The notes: generated from the letters alone by a model not told the origin. DNA of 64,000 nt from Enterobacter sp. BIGb0383 (GCF_003751845.1 NZ_RJKQ01000001.1:124001-188000); one strand, 5' to 3'. Shown: positions 28,437-37,051, counted from the first letter of the stretch. Numbers and translations are program-made.

Positions 28437-28641
28437 TAAGCACCAACGTTCTACGGTTCTCACCCCAGATAACGGTCAGAAGAAAGTTCTACAGGCCCTG
28501 GTTTCTGCTGAGTTGAACACTCATACCCTTAGCGCAGAAGCGTACAAGAGCGGCCTTAAAGCGAATATAAGCCACTCTTCTGCCACCTTGCTACGCAGCA
28601 AACTAAAAGGTCATCTTGTTCGTAAACTGCAAGAACTCTGA
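28423..28641 (+). CDS. uncharacterised 72-residue basic protein, second of the pair
   Basis: Starting at ATG 28423 (after GGGGAGAG), it encodes a small basic helical protein (MSSCNKHQRS... LLRSKLKGHLVRKLQEL). The start lies inside the end of the previous gene. The size, overlap and basic charge recall two-gene stability modules, but no toxin or antitoxin family is recognisable, so I only note the arrangement. Confidence 0.5.
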   Translation: MSSCNKHQRSTVLTPDNGQKKVLQALVSAELNTHTLSAEAYKSGLKANISHSSATLLRSKLKGHLVRKLQEL

Positions 28642-28660
28642 CAGACCCTGGACACCGCTT

Positions 28661-29560
28661 TTACTTGCCCATCTGCAAACATACGTCGATAAACGCACGT
28701 AGCTTAGGCTGGTTTCGTGCTGCCTTTGAGAAATAAAGAAACAGCCCATCGTTTCCCGGAGAGAGGTCAAGCAATGCTGCTTCCAACGTGCCATTGGCGA
28801 GTTCACGGGAGGCATGAAAGGTGGAGGAGTAGATCAGTCCTGTGCCCCTGACGGCAAGGCTTCGCATTAGCTCACCATCATTAACGGTCACTGAACCCGC
28901 CGGCTCGATTCTGACGCTTTCTTTATTTTCGATAAATTCCCAGCGGTAAATATCGCCCTTTTCCGGGCGGCGAAAGCGGATGCATTCATGGCGAGCAAGA
29001 TCGCTGACGACTTCAGGTTTTCCATTGCGGCGGAAATAGTCCGGTGAGCCAAATACCGCCCATTTAAACGGCGGGGAAAGACGGATCGCGATCATATCCT
29101 GCTCAATGTATGAGCCAATCATAATACCGGCGTCGTAACCTTCGGAGACGAAGTTATCGTGCCGGTTGCTGACCGTGATATCGACATTCAGGTTTGGCCA
29201 TGCCTGACGAAATACCGGTAAGAGAGGTTCAATAACGTGGGGGATCGCCAGACGCTCGACGATTAACTTCAGTGTCCCGGACGGTGTCTGTGCCGACTGC
29301 GCGATCTCTTCAAAACCCGTGGCAATAACCTGTGCCGCAGGTTGTATTCGCTGAAGCAGCGATTCACCAGACTCGGTAAGCGCCATCTTTCGCGTCGTGC
29401 GGTGGAAAAGGGGGACGCCAAGCCGATGCTCCAGTCGCTGCAGGGCCAGACTTACTGCTCCCGGCGTCTTATTCAGATCCATCGCGGCTTTACGAATACT
29501 CAGTCGTTTCGCGATTGCCAGAAACTCTGCCAGGCCATCAAAACTGTCGGACTGCCCCAT
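28661..29560 (-). CDS. LysR-family regulator
   Basis: A 299-residue LysR protein with the HTH at residues 9-65 (FLAIAKRLSIRKAAMDLNKTPGAVSLALQRLEHRLG) and the effector domain after residue 90. It belongs to the group that typically sits beside a single target, here the divergent DJ-1/PfpI-type gene 169 bases away. The A+T-rich spacer contains several T-N11-A type half-sites, but none stands out. Confidence 0.9.
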   Translation of the reverse strand: MGQSDSFDGLAEFLAIAKRLSIRKAAMDLNKTPGAVSLALQRLEHRLGVPLFHRTTRKMALTESGESLLQRIQPAAQVIATGFEEIAQSAQTPSGTLKLIVERLAIPHVIEPLLPVFRQAWPNLNVDITVSNRHDNFVSEGYDAGIMIGSYIEQDMIAIRLSPPFKWAVFGSPDYFRRNGKPEVVSDLARHECIRFRRPEKGDIYRWEFIENKESVRIEPAGSVTVNDGELMRSLAVRGTGLIYSSTFHASRELANGTLEAALLDLSPGNDGLFLYFSKAARNQPKLRAFIDVCLQMGK

Positions 29561-29729
29561 TAAGCTTCCTCGTCATTAATCTTCGATTGAACCATTTTAC
29601 ACGATTAAACCACGCCAATTAAAAATCATTACATCGTTTTATTAAACAAAATGTCCCGATTTTACCGGCTGTTTTCAGGCATTTCTCGCGGATATAGTCG
29701 GCAGACATCACCCGCAAAAGGAGTTTTCT

Positions 29730-30494
29730 ATGTCCGTTTTTAAATTATGCGCAGGCCTTATCGCCGCAATAGCCGTATTCGCAACCGCATCCCCGGCTTT
29801 CGCTCAGGGCGATCGCAAAGCAGATAAGATCTTGATCGTCGTCTCGAGCCTGGATAAAAAAACGCCGGATCTGGTCGGCGGCTTCTGGCTTCCGGAACTG
29901 ACTCATCCGGTAGAGGTTTTTGACAAAGCAGGTCTGGATTACGATATCGCCAGCCCCAAAGGCGGGCTGCCGCCTTTCGACGGGTTTGACCTGAAAGACC
30001 GCGCGAATCTGGATTTCTGGACCAACCCAGGGCATCGCAACAAGCTGGCTAATTCCATCCCGCTGGCAAAGGTTGACCCTTCTGAATACAGTGCGATCCT
30101 GCTGGTCGGCGGGCATGGGCCCATGTGGGACTTTGTGAATAATCCCCAATTAACGAACATCGTTAAAACCATGTATGAGAACAATGACATTATCAGCGCG
30201 GTCTGCCACGGCCCGGCAGGGCTGTTGAATGTGAGACTCAGCAATGGCGAGCTGTTAATTAAGGGGCGTCACCTGACCGGTTTTACCGCTGAAGAAGAGA
30301 AGTCCCGCCAGTACGATAAAATCGTCCCGTTTGAGCTTGAAGCGGCGTTGAAAAAAGACGGTGCCTCCTTCGAGGAAGCGCCGATTTTCGAAAACAAAGT
30401 TGTCGTCGATGGACGGCTGATCACCGGGCAGAATCCGGCATCGGCAAAAACGCTGGGTGAAGCCGTGGTCAAGGCTCTGCAGACGAAAGCGTAA
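29730..30494 (+). CDS. exported DJ-1/PfpI-family (HchA-like) protein
   Basis: A 254-residue protein of the class I glutamine amidotransferase-like superfamily. Residues 1-25 form a signal peptide ending in AFA, so it is probably periplasmic. The nucleophile is Cys159 in SAVCHGPAG with His160, and Glu56 in GGFWLPELTHP is the usual general acid of glyoxalase III/chaperone members. Those act on methylglyoxal or glycated proteins; most are cytoplasmic, so export is unusual. AAGGAG lies seven bases before the ATG. The divergent LysR gene probably controls it. Confidence 0.85.
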   Translation: MSVFKLCAGLIAAIAVFATASPAFAQGDRKADKILIVVSSLDKKTPDLVGGFWLPELTHPVEVFDKAGLDYDIASPKGGLPPFDGFDLKDRANLDFWTNPGHRNKLANSIPLAKVDPSEYSAILLVGGHGPMWDFVNNPQLTNIVKTMYENNDIISAVCHGPAGLLNVRLSNGELLIKGRHLTGFTAEEEKSRQYDKIVPFELEAALKKDGASFEEAPIFENKVVVDGRLITGQNPASAKTLGEAVVKALQTKA

Positions 30495-30508
30495 TTCGGT
30501 ATTAATAA

Positions 30509-30539
30509 TTTGCGTCAGGTGCTGTATGCCTGACGCAAA
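30509..30539. terminator. hairpin between DJ-1-like and DUF1348 genes
   Basis: TTTGCGTCAGG (30509-30519) pairs perfectly with CCTGACGCAAA (30529-30539). It lies between two convergent genes and on the minus strand is followed by an A/T-rich tract (TTATTAAT), so it can end both transcripts. Confidence 0.7.
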
Positions 30540-30578
30540 ACGAACCGCTAACGTTTGGCAAGAACCACGTCAGCAACC

Positions 30579-31055
30579 CTACAGACCCAGCTCTGATAGT
30601 CCCGGATGGTCATCCGGACGACGTCCCAGCGGCCAGTGGAACTTGCGTTCGCTTTCCTTGATAGGCATGTCATTGATACAGGCAAAACGGCGCTGCATCA
30701 GACCATCTTCGCCGAATTCCCAGTTCTCGTTTCCGTAAGAACGGAACCAGTTACCTGAGTCATCGTGCCATTCGTAGGCATAACGGACGGCAATACGATT
30801 GCCTCCAAATGCCCATAATTCTTTAATCAGGCGATACTCAAGTTCCTTTTTCCATTTGCGTTCAAGAAACCCTCTGGCTTCTTCACGATTGTTTGCAAAC
30901 TCTGCACGGTTACGCCATTGAGTATCCAGCGAATATGCCAGCGAGACTTTTTCAGCATCGCGACTGTTCCAGCCATCTTCAGCGAGACGGACCTTCTCAA
31001 TCGCAGACTCGAGGGAGAAGGGGGGAAGCGGCGGACGGCTTTGTGTATCTGACAT
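30579..31055 (-). CDS. DUF1348 / SnoaL-like (NTF2-fold) protein
   Basis: A 158-residue protein of the DUF1348 family, an NTF2-like cone-shaped fold. Recognisable segments are [52 protein letters not shown] and [34 protein letters not shown]. Members are common in bacteria beside TetR regulators; their substrate is unknown. The start has AGAGGAG upstream. A palindromic operator sits inside its promoter, and the TetR gene just upstream in the same direction carries the same operator. Confidence 0.88.
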   Translation of the reverse strand: MSDTQSRPPLPPFSLESAIEKVRLAEDGWNSRDAEKVSLAYSLDTQWRNRAEFANNREEARGFLERKWKKELEYRLIKELWAFGGNRIAVRYAYEWHDDSGNWFRSYGNENWEFGEDGLMQRRFACINDMPIKESERKFHWPLGRRPDDHPGLSELGL

Positions 31056-31110
31056 GGTAAAGACTCCTCTAAAGAGATAACCCGTTTGTCGATATTCAGA
31101 CTGTGCATTG

Positions 31111-31139
31111 ATGGTAGAACGATCGTTCTACCCGGTCAA
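31111..31139 (-). promoter_or_regulatory. promoter with perfect TetR palindrome before the DUF1348 gene
   Basis: GGTAGAACGATCGTTCTACC at 31113-31132 is a perfect 20-base palindrome. On the minus strand it lies between -35 TTGACC (31134-31139) and -10 TACCAT (31111-31116), spaced by 17. A bound dimer would block RNA polymerase directly. Confidence 0.88.
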
Positions 31140-31246
31140 GGGGATGTTTAATCAGCAAGGCAGATGGCGTTGGGAATCAGACAGAGTCATGCCTCCAGTA
31201 AACCTGGATAGTTAAACGGTTTTCATCTGAGGAGCTTAGGTCTCTG

Positions 31247-31813
31247 TTACGAGACCTGTTTTAGTAACAGCTGAGCAATATCTCTTGCATCGTCGGCGGC
31301 GCTGTCATCGCCCATAACATGCGATGTGGTGATGGCGCCCTCGATCAGTATCAGCAATTGTCTGGCGAGGGATGAGGCGTGCTCAATATTCAGTTGCCCG
31401 GTAAGTTCGAGCGCGTAATCCCGTATTTTCTGTTTATGCAGTCTGGCGATCTGGCGAACAGGATCGGCACTATCACCCACTTCACCCGCGGTGTTGATAA
31501 ATGCGCATCCACGATATCCTTCTGACTCAAACCAGCTTTTTAGTACAGTGAACATATTCAGTATGCGCGCCTGCGGCGTATCGGCTTTGTCGCACTCGGT
31601 CCTGAACCATTCCATCCAGCGTACATCACGCGCATTCAGCGCCGCGACAGCCACTTCGTCTTTGTTGGCGAAATAGTGATATATACTTTTGCGGGCTACG
31701 CCTGATGTCTTCACCAAAAGCGCCATACCGGTAGCATGAATACCGTTCCGGTAGATGAGTTGCTCGGCAGACGCGAGGATTTTGTCCCGGGTGTTCGTTG
31801 TGTTTTTGTTCAT
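31247..31813 (-). CDS. TetR-family repressor
   Basis: A 188-residue TetR protein with the N-terminal HTH (DKILASAEQLIYRNGIHATGMALLVKTSGVARKSIYHYFANKDEV, residues 10-54) and a helical ligand-binding domain of the C-terminal type seen in AcuR/YxaF-like members (FINTAGEVGDSADPVRQIARLHK). It almost certainly represses itself and the DUF1348 gene, because the same palindrome overlaps both promoters. There is no ribosome site before the ATG, and the promoter lies so close that the mRNA may be leaderless. Confidence 0.92.
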   Translation of the reverse strand: MNKNTTNTRDKILASAEQLIYRNGIHATGMALLVKTSGVARKSIYHYFANKDEVAVAALNARDVRWMEWFRTECDKADTPQARILNMFTVLKSWFESEGYRGCAFINTAGEVGDSADPVRQIARLHKQKIRDYALELTGQLNIEHASSLARQLLILIEGAITTSHVMGDDSAADDARDIAQLLLKQVS

Positions 31814-31820
31814 ATGATAG

Positions 31821-31850
31821 AGGGTAGAACGATCATTCTTTCCTGGTCAA
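31821..31850 (-). promoter_or_regulatory. promoter with TetR operator before the TetR gene
   Basis: GGTAGAACGATCATTCTTTC at 31823-31842 matches 17 of 20 bases of the perfect palindrome upstream of DUF1348. On the minus strand -35 is TTGACC (31845-31850) and -10 is TACCCT (31821-31826), spaced by 18. Transcription should start within a base or two of the ATG at 31813. Confidence 0.85.
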
Positions 31851-32029
31851 GTTTCCCGATTACGCTGACAGAGGCTGGCAGGCAAAATTCGATGTTCTCC
31901 TACTTTGGTCCAGGCCTGAAATCACAGTGAAAAGCGGACCTTGGTTTGAAACAGGCCAGCATAGTCAATTTGCGCGGGCAGGTTTTATATGTAAATGTAC
32001 CCGCTGATGCCCGGCTTAAGGTGGAAAAA

Positions 32030-32491
32030 ATGTTAAAAATCAGAATGTCACGACCCTCTGAAGCGCCAGAAATTATACAGATCTGGAAAAACTCTGTAGA
32101 TGCCACGCATGATTTTCTGACTGCGAAAGACCGACAAGAGATCGAAAAAGAAGTCATCGGTTTTTTTTCAGAAACCCCGGTATGGGTTGCTACCGATCGG
32201 GAAGACCATCCCCTGGGATTTATGTTTTTGCATGATGGTCATCTGGAGGCGCTTTTTGTCGATGCTTCTGCTCGCGGGCTTGGCGTCGGAAAACAGTTGA
32301 TATCCCATGCCCTGGCGCTTCATCCTGATTTAAGCGTCGATGTGAATGAACAAAACCAGCAGGCCGTCGGGTTTTATCAATATATGGGCTTTCAGGTTAC
32401 AGGGCGTTCCGCGCGGGATAGTCAGGGCAGGCCGTATCCTCTGTTACATCTGAGCAAAGAGCCGCTCGTCAATGACGGGTCTGATGATTGA
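32030..32491 (+). CDS. yjaB: GNAT acetyltransferase, YjaB-like
   Basis: A 153-residue GNAT protein that aligns along its length with E. coli YjaB: SVDATHDFLTAKDR, VWVATDREDHPLGFMFLHDGHLEALFVDASARGLGVGKQLI, and VNEQNQQAVGFYQYMGFQVTGRS. The acetyl-CoA loop is RGLGVGKQL. I start at ATG 32030, after AAGGTGG; the frame continues upstream without such a site. YjaB's substrate is not established. Convergent with the AraC gene. Confidence 0.85.
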   Translation: MLKIRMSRPSEAPEIIQIWKNSVDATHDFLTAKDRQEIEKEVIGFFSETPVWVATDREDHPLGFMFLHDGHLEALFVDASARGLGVGKQLISHALALHPDLSVDVNEQNQQAVGFYQYMGFQVTGRSARDSQGRPYPLLHLSKEPLVNDGSDD

Positions 32492-32512
32492 CCCGAACCA
32501 CCGGGCACGATG

Positions 32513-33316
32513 TTACTCCAGGTCTGGTCTTTGGTTGCTGACTTCGTCATTCGCTCCGCTTAATTTACACTTGCCCGGTGAGTAGCCGAATTTACGCAGA
32601 AACGCGCGAGAAAAGGCCTCGGCACTGCCGAAGCCAACCATCGCGGCGGCTGACTTGACGCTTCGTCCGGATCGCAAATGGGCTGCCCCCAGAGCTAAAC
32701 GCCAGCGGGTCAAATACGCACCGGGTGGTTCTCCGACGGTTTTCCTGAAGACTTCAATAAACTGCGCACGGGAGAGCCCCGAGATAGCGGAGAGATCGGG
32801 GAGCTGCCACTTCCGCGCGGGATCATCGTGCATAGCGACAAGGCTCATGTGCAGTCTGGGGTGGGCAAGCCCCGCTAACAATCCCGCATCAACCGTTCCC
32901 CTCGCGATGGCCCGCCGAATGGCCAGCACCACGATGACCTCACACAGGCGTGTCTGCACGGCACCGCCACCGCAACGGGCAACGTCGCTCTCCGCGACGA
33001 TGAGCTCTGCCAGGCTTTGTAACTGCGGCATCTCGTCTATGGAAAAGCACAGCTCGTCTGGCAATGCACCGACCAGTGGATTCGCGCTACCGCCAAAATC
33101 AACTCTGGCGGCAGCGCATAACGTTGCCCCGACGGGCAAACCGCCTGACGATCTGGCACGGTAGAGCAAATGGCTCGGTGCGCCTGTGCCATTGGTATCG
33201 ATGATAAGAAGGTTCGCCGAAGTGGTCGAATCGCAATGCGCCACCCGCAGGGGGAAGGCTTTCAGGAAGGCGGTCAACCGGTCATATCTTCGTGGCATAT
33301 TCAGACTTTCAATCAT
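32513..33316 (-). CDS. AraC-family regulator (cupin N-terminal domain)
   Basis: A 267-residue regulator. The N-terminal half is of the AraC cupin_6 type (SHLLYRARSSGGLPVGATLCAAARVDFGGSANPLVGALPDEL) and the C-terminal hundred residues hold two HTH motifs (LSAISGLSRAQFIEVFRKTVGEPPGAYLTRWRL; SVKSAAAMVGFGSAEAFSRAFLRKFGYSPG). It is divergent from the methyltransferase gene 82 bases away, its probable target. Confidence 0.9.
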   Translation of the reverse strand: MIESLNMPRRYDRLTAFLKAFPLRVAHCDSTTSANLLIIDTNGTGAPSHLLYRARSSGGLPVGATLCAAARVDFGGSANPLVGALPDELCFSIDEMPQLQSLAELIVAESDVARCGGGAVQTRLCEVIVVLAIRRAIARGTVDAGLLAGLAHPRLHMSLVAMHDDPARKWQLPDLSAISGLSRAQFIEVFRKTVGEPPGAYLTRWRLALGAAHLRSGRSVKSAAAMVGFGSAEAFSRAFLRKFGYSPGKCKLSGANDEVSNQRPDLE

Positions 33317-33398
33317 GCTTTTCTCAAACCTCCTTACCGTGAATCTTTTATTCTACTTCAACGCCCTATGATGACCTAAACGATTGACTGGAGAAGCC

Positions 33399-34115
33399 AT
33401 GACACAAGATTCTGCCGCTAAATTCGACGCGACTCGCGCAGGAGAATACGCACGACAAAGCCGGATTGCCCTGGCCGGATATGATGCCTGCCACGAACTT
33501 TCTGCCTGCATGCTCTCTGCTGCGCTGGGGGAAGGAAAGCCTGCGCGTGTGCTGGTGGTCGGTGCCGGAGGAACGGCTGGTGAAATCATCGCCTCCGCGA
33601 CACTGGAGCCGCACTGGTCTTTTGTCGCCGTCGACCCCTCGCAGCCGATGCTGGAACTTGCTCGCGCGAATATAGCCGGGGCAGGGGTGGCAAACCGGGT
33701 AGAAACCGTTCTCGGTGCGCTCGCAGATTTGGATGCTTCCCCCACGTTTGATGCCGCCATCATGACTGGCGTGCTGCACCATCTACCCGGCGATAAGGCG
33801 AAGCACGACATTCTGGCTCAGATTGCCATGCGTCTGAAACCGGGCGCGCCGCTGGTTGTTGCGGGAAACTACCGGGCGTACGCTTCGCAACCTTTGCTGA
33901 TGGCGGCATGGGCAAATCGCTGGCGCATGAACGGCGCGGGGACGGAAGAGCTCCAGTCTAAAATGAACAAAATTTTGCAGGGCGCAGAGCCACCTCTGTC
34001 GGAAAATGCCGTTTTTACCTTGCTTAGCGACGCGGGCTTTGAAGACCCCGTACGCTTCTTTTCCAGCCTGTTCTGGGGAGCCTGGCTGGCGCGGCGTGCT
34101 GCAGGGGTGAAGTGA
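33399..34115 (+). CDS. SAM-dependent methyltransferase (class I)
   Basis: A 238-residue Rossmann-fold methyltransferase. Motif I VLVVGAGGTAGE, motif II FVAVDPSQPML, and post-motif FDAAIMTGVLHHLP are all present. Such small enzymes methylate diverse metabolites; the substrate cannot be inferred. I choose ATG 33399, with TGGAGAAG ahead of it, over the upstream ATG at 33384. Divergent from the AraC gene, which is the probable regulator. Confidence 0.85.
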   Translation: MTQDSAAKFDATRAGEYARQSRIALAGYDACHELSACMLSAALGEGKPARVLVVGAGGTAGEIIASATLEPHWSFVAVDPSQPMLELARANIAGAGVANRVETVLGALADLDASPTFDAAIMTGVLHHLPGDKAKHDILAQIAMRLKPGAPLVVAGNYRAYASQPLLMAAWANRWRMNGAGTEELQSKMNKILQGAEPPLSENAVFTLLSDAGFEDPVRFFSSLFWGAWLARRAAGVK

Positions 34116-34191
34116 GCGAGGAGCGGAAGGAAATAATGTATAATCCAATAATCTACACCGTTTCTCTATTCTATTAAAATGAGATGATACA

Positions 34192-34455
34192 ATGAAATTT
34201 GAAGACACTTTTTTTAGTCGAGAGGAAAGATATTCGATAGGGATTGAAAAAGAGAGCGGTCGATATTATTTATCCATTCCTGTAACCAATCACATGATTG
34301 ATTACGAAGAATATTATGAGATAAGTGAAAGTGACTATAATATTCTGCTGGAGAATCCAGATGTGGCGGTAAATTTTGCTAAACAATGCAAAAAACGAGA
34401 AAAAGATGATCTTCTAATCGTAAAGCCAGGTGAGCTTAGGGGCATTGCTTCATAG
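34192..34455 (+). CDS. small acidic protein of unknown function
   Basis: An 87-residue acidic, Tyr-rich protein (KESGRYYLSIPVTNHMIDYEEYYEIS, then SDYNILLENPDVAVNFAKQCKKRE). No signal or membrane segment. The size, acidity and compact alpha/beta look resemble immunity proteins of contact-dependent or bacteriocin systems, but there is no toxin gene beside it, so that is only a suggestion. The gene is markedly A+T-rich compared with the methyltransferase before it, so the composition break lies close to 34,130. Confidence 0.65.
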   Translation: MKFEDTFFSREERYSIGIEKESGRYYLSIPVTNHMIDYEEYYEISESDYNILLENPDVAVNFAKQCKKREKDDLLIVKPGELRGIAS

Positions 34456-34681
34456 CAACATGTTGTTTGTTAGACGCAATGTAAATATCCAATCGGAGCG
34501 GCCAGACATATTTAGATAATCTACCAACCGTGGCATAACGTCCTCTCTGGCCCAAAACGATCGGTTCATCACGCAGGTCTGCTATGAGCGAAGAGCGGAC
34601 GTTCATAACGTCCGTCTATATTATTCTTCAAAAGGCTGATATTGATAAACTAAGTAGATTTAGGTATTTGCGTGAAAGTAT
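34456..34681. repeat. dispersed repeat with perfect palindrome
   Basis: At 34578-34614 lies a copy of a repeat seen several times in this window (TCTGCTATGAGCGAAGAGC...). It contains CGGACGTT (34596-34603) and AACGTCCG (34607-34614), a perfect inverted repeat around CAT. The rest of this spacer shows no gene. Confidence 0.6.
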
Positions 34682-36229
34682 TCAGCTGATTGGAGATTGC
34701 ATGTTAGGGGAGCGAAAGAAAGATGGCTCGCCTAACAGCCATCTAGGGTCGACTCGCCTTCCAACGATTTTCTCTATATAGCTGGATTCAGTTTTTGCGT
34801 TTGGAAGCTCCAATCCTGCCTCTATTACCATGCCGTTAATATAGACAAACATCTTTTCGTAAAAATAGTCACAACCCATTAAACATACGGGCATAACAAT
34901 GTATGGATCTAATCTTTCTGCATCATTGCAATTAGCTCTCGGTTTTTTATGAGCCGTCACCAAACTTTGAATGCTAAACTCTCTCCCACAAATAGCACAA
35001 TTCTCATGAGTTTTATCTTTAAATAACCACTCTTGAAGAATATGTTGTTCTTTCCTTGCCACTTGTTCCCTTGTATCATCAGTCCCATCTTCAAGAAGTG
35101 CTCTTAATCTACGAAGATACAACTCATAAGAGTTAAATTCTTGAATTTCATCCTGCAATAATTTTCTTCGACCAATCAAGCTGTAAGTATAACGTGTTCT
35201 GCCTTGGGTTTTATCAACGTAAATAAGTGGTGAGTGATTTGTTGTTTTAAGCACATTTGCACTCCCATAACCTTTTTGTAATAAATTTTTCTTTAATGCC
35301 GAGAATGATGTTTCCGTATGGTTCTCGAAAAATATTAATATATCTTTCTCGATATCGTTTAACTTTGTCGTTTCACCTATAAATTTAACGTCTGAGCTAC
35401 TGTTAACCAAAAATATAGAGCTTTTAAGATAAGCATGTATCATATCAACTGGTGGGTATGGGTAATGGTAACTTCGCCCATCCAAAGAATTCCTAAATGT
35501 TGAGGCTAACTTATAGGAATCAATGCTATGAATAACCCCGAATATCTTCTCGCAATAGTTAATAATAGTATTGTCTCTATTTTCGAAAATGTACCAATAG
35601 TCACTCCCGTTGGCTTTAACCCATGAGTTTTTAGATTTCTCAATGAGGAAAAGTATAAGCTGGTAATAGTCACCCAAGTCTTCTTTAATATAATTTAAAT
35701 TAGCTATCCCACAACGACCTGGTAGCCCTTGGGCCTTTTTTAGTAGTTTCCTAAGCTCATTGATATGAGCCTTTTTAAGCAAACATGTGTCATTATTAAT
35801 TCCAATTGAATTTCTTGTGGCAACTTTTAACTCCGGCGAATAAAACTCATAACCACAATCAATATTAAGATCTTCAATTAAATTAAATATTCCTTTTACA
35901 TGTGTATGTTGGCTGATTAGGTTGGTAGCTGTGATGTGTTTCTCAAATTCTGATGTCAACCAGTATTCTCTTGATTGTAAAATATCAACAAAATGACGCA
36001 ATGAAGTGATAGAATCCTTATTTGAATAGTCCCTAAACTTGCAATTAAGTAACTGTCTGATCCTTTCTCTAGTACCTATATTAAACCTGTTTGCAGTTTC
36101 ATCTAATGTTGGCCAAGGCGATTCATGTAACCCATAGTAATATTTTATTATTTCTATATCTCTTTTCTTATTCCCTCCACTTTTAATGTTTCCATCAAGA
36201 AACTCAATCAATTCAGCTTCAATAGTCAT
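34682..36229 (-). CDS. sigma-region-4-like HTH protein fused to an HNH nuclease domain
   Basis: A 515-residue A+T-rich gene; ATG at 36229 has AGAGGA upstream. Residues 25-66 (IIKYYYGLHESPWPTLDETANRF, then IGTRERIRQLL) look like sigma-70 region 4: a Gly-Leu start, a TLDE-A-RF helix, then a TRERIRQ recognition helix. Residues 285-352 look like a winged helix (SFSALKKNLLQKGYG ... SPLIYVDK ... RYTYSLIG). Residues 411-465 are an HNH-type nuclease: CAICG (Cys411, Cys414), TAHKKPRANC (His427, Cys434), then CLMGCD (Cys449, Cys453, Asp454). This resembles restriction-type HNH domains of the McrA/AHIKPR group. DNA cleavage is inferred from the motif. Confidence 0.75.
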   Translation of the reverse strand: MTIEAELIEFLDGNIKSGGNKKRDIEIIKYYYGLHESPWPTLDETANRFNIGTRERIRQLLNCKFRDYSNKDSITSLRHFVDILQSREYWLTSEFEKHITATNLISQHTHVKGIFNLIEDLNIDCGYEFYSPELKVATRNSIGINNDTCLLKKAHINELRKLLKKAQGLPGRCGIANLNYIKEDLGDYYQLILFLIEKSKNSWVKANGSDYWYIFENRDNTIINYCEKIFGVIHSIDSYKLASTFRNSLDGRSYHYPYPPVDMIHAYLKSSIFLVNSSSDVKFIGETTKLNDIEKDILIFFENHTETSFSALKKNLLQKGYGSANVLKTTNHSPLIYVDKTQGRTRYTYSLIGRRKLLQDEIQEFNSYELYLRRLRALLEDGTDDTREQVARKEQHILQEWLFKDKTHENCAICGREFSIQSLVTAHKKPRANCNDAERLDPYIVMPVCLMGCDYFYEKMFVYINGMVIEAGLELPNAKTESSYIEKIVGRRVDPRWLLGEPSFFRSPNMQSPIS

Positions 36230-36402
36230 TGAATCCTCTTTTTTTAAAAGATTAATTTGTTACTTGAGCGCTCAGTAAAAATAATAATACTGTATATATT
36301 TATTATATCAACACATATTTTAAGGTTGTTTCCAAAGCACTATCGAACATTTTAATTACAGTCCGCTTCTGGCACAGGGCTGCTGTTGCAGCCCTGACAA
36401 CC

Positions 36403-37005
36403 TTAGACTTCAATCGATTCAGAAATCTCTAACGCATCATCGACTTCAATGCCCAGATAACGGACCGTGCTTTACAGTTTCTTATGACCTAACAGGAGTT
36501 GAATCACACGAAGATTCTTAGTTTTCTTGTAGATCAGGTAAGGTTTTGTTCTTCTCATGGAATGTGTACTGTAAAGCGAATCTTCGAGACCAATTTTTGC
36601 TACCCACCCATGAAAAATTCGGTTGTATTGCCGGGGTGATATGTGTTGGTTAGTACCGACCCGAGATCGGAACAGGTAGTCTTTACTGCATAAATTGCCA
36701 AGCTTTATCAATGCAGAAACAGCCTCTCTTGTCCCTTTGGTTATCTCAAATTGGACAGGGCTGCCGGTTTTCTGTTGTAGCACCGTAGCTCTGCTTGAAA
36801 CAGAGCTACCATATGCAACATCAGATACTTTGAGTTTTACCAGATCACAGCCTCGAAGCTTACTATCAAGGGCCATATTGAACAGAGCCAAATCGCGCGT
36901 TTTACCTTCCAGTTCAAGCCTGATTCGGATCCCCCAGATATGAGATATCTGAAGTGGTCTTTTTTGGCCGATGATACGGTCTTTGTTCCACGGTGATGTG
37001 TTCAT
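36403..37005 (-). pseudogene. tyrosine recombinase disrupted by one nonsense codon
   Basis: From ATG 37005 (AGGAG eight bases upstream) the frame runs 177 codons to a TAA at 36472-36474, then stays open in the same frame for 22 more codons (STVRYLGIEVDDALEISES...) to TAA at 36403-36405. The 200-residue product is of a common small enterobacterial integrase type: Arg51 in LRGCDL, His148-x2-Arg151 in THSMRRT, His174 in LLGH. The tyrosine nucleophile (VRYLG) comes five codons after the stop. Homologous sequences carry Glu at the stop position, so GAA to TAA is the simplest cause. Without suppression it cannot recombine DNA. Confidence 0.85.
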
Positions 37006-37051
37006 ACTCAAATCTCCTGAAATGTGGGTGATCTGAGTATGGCTGTCCCTC

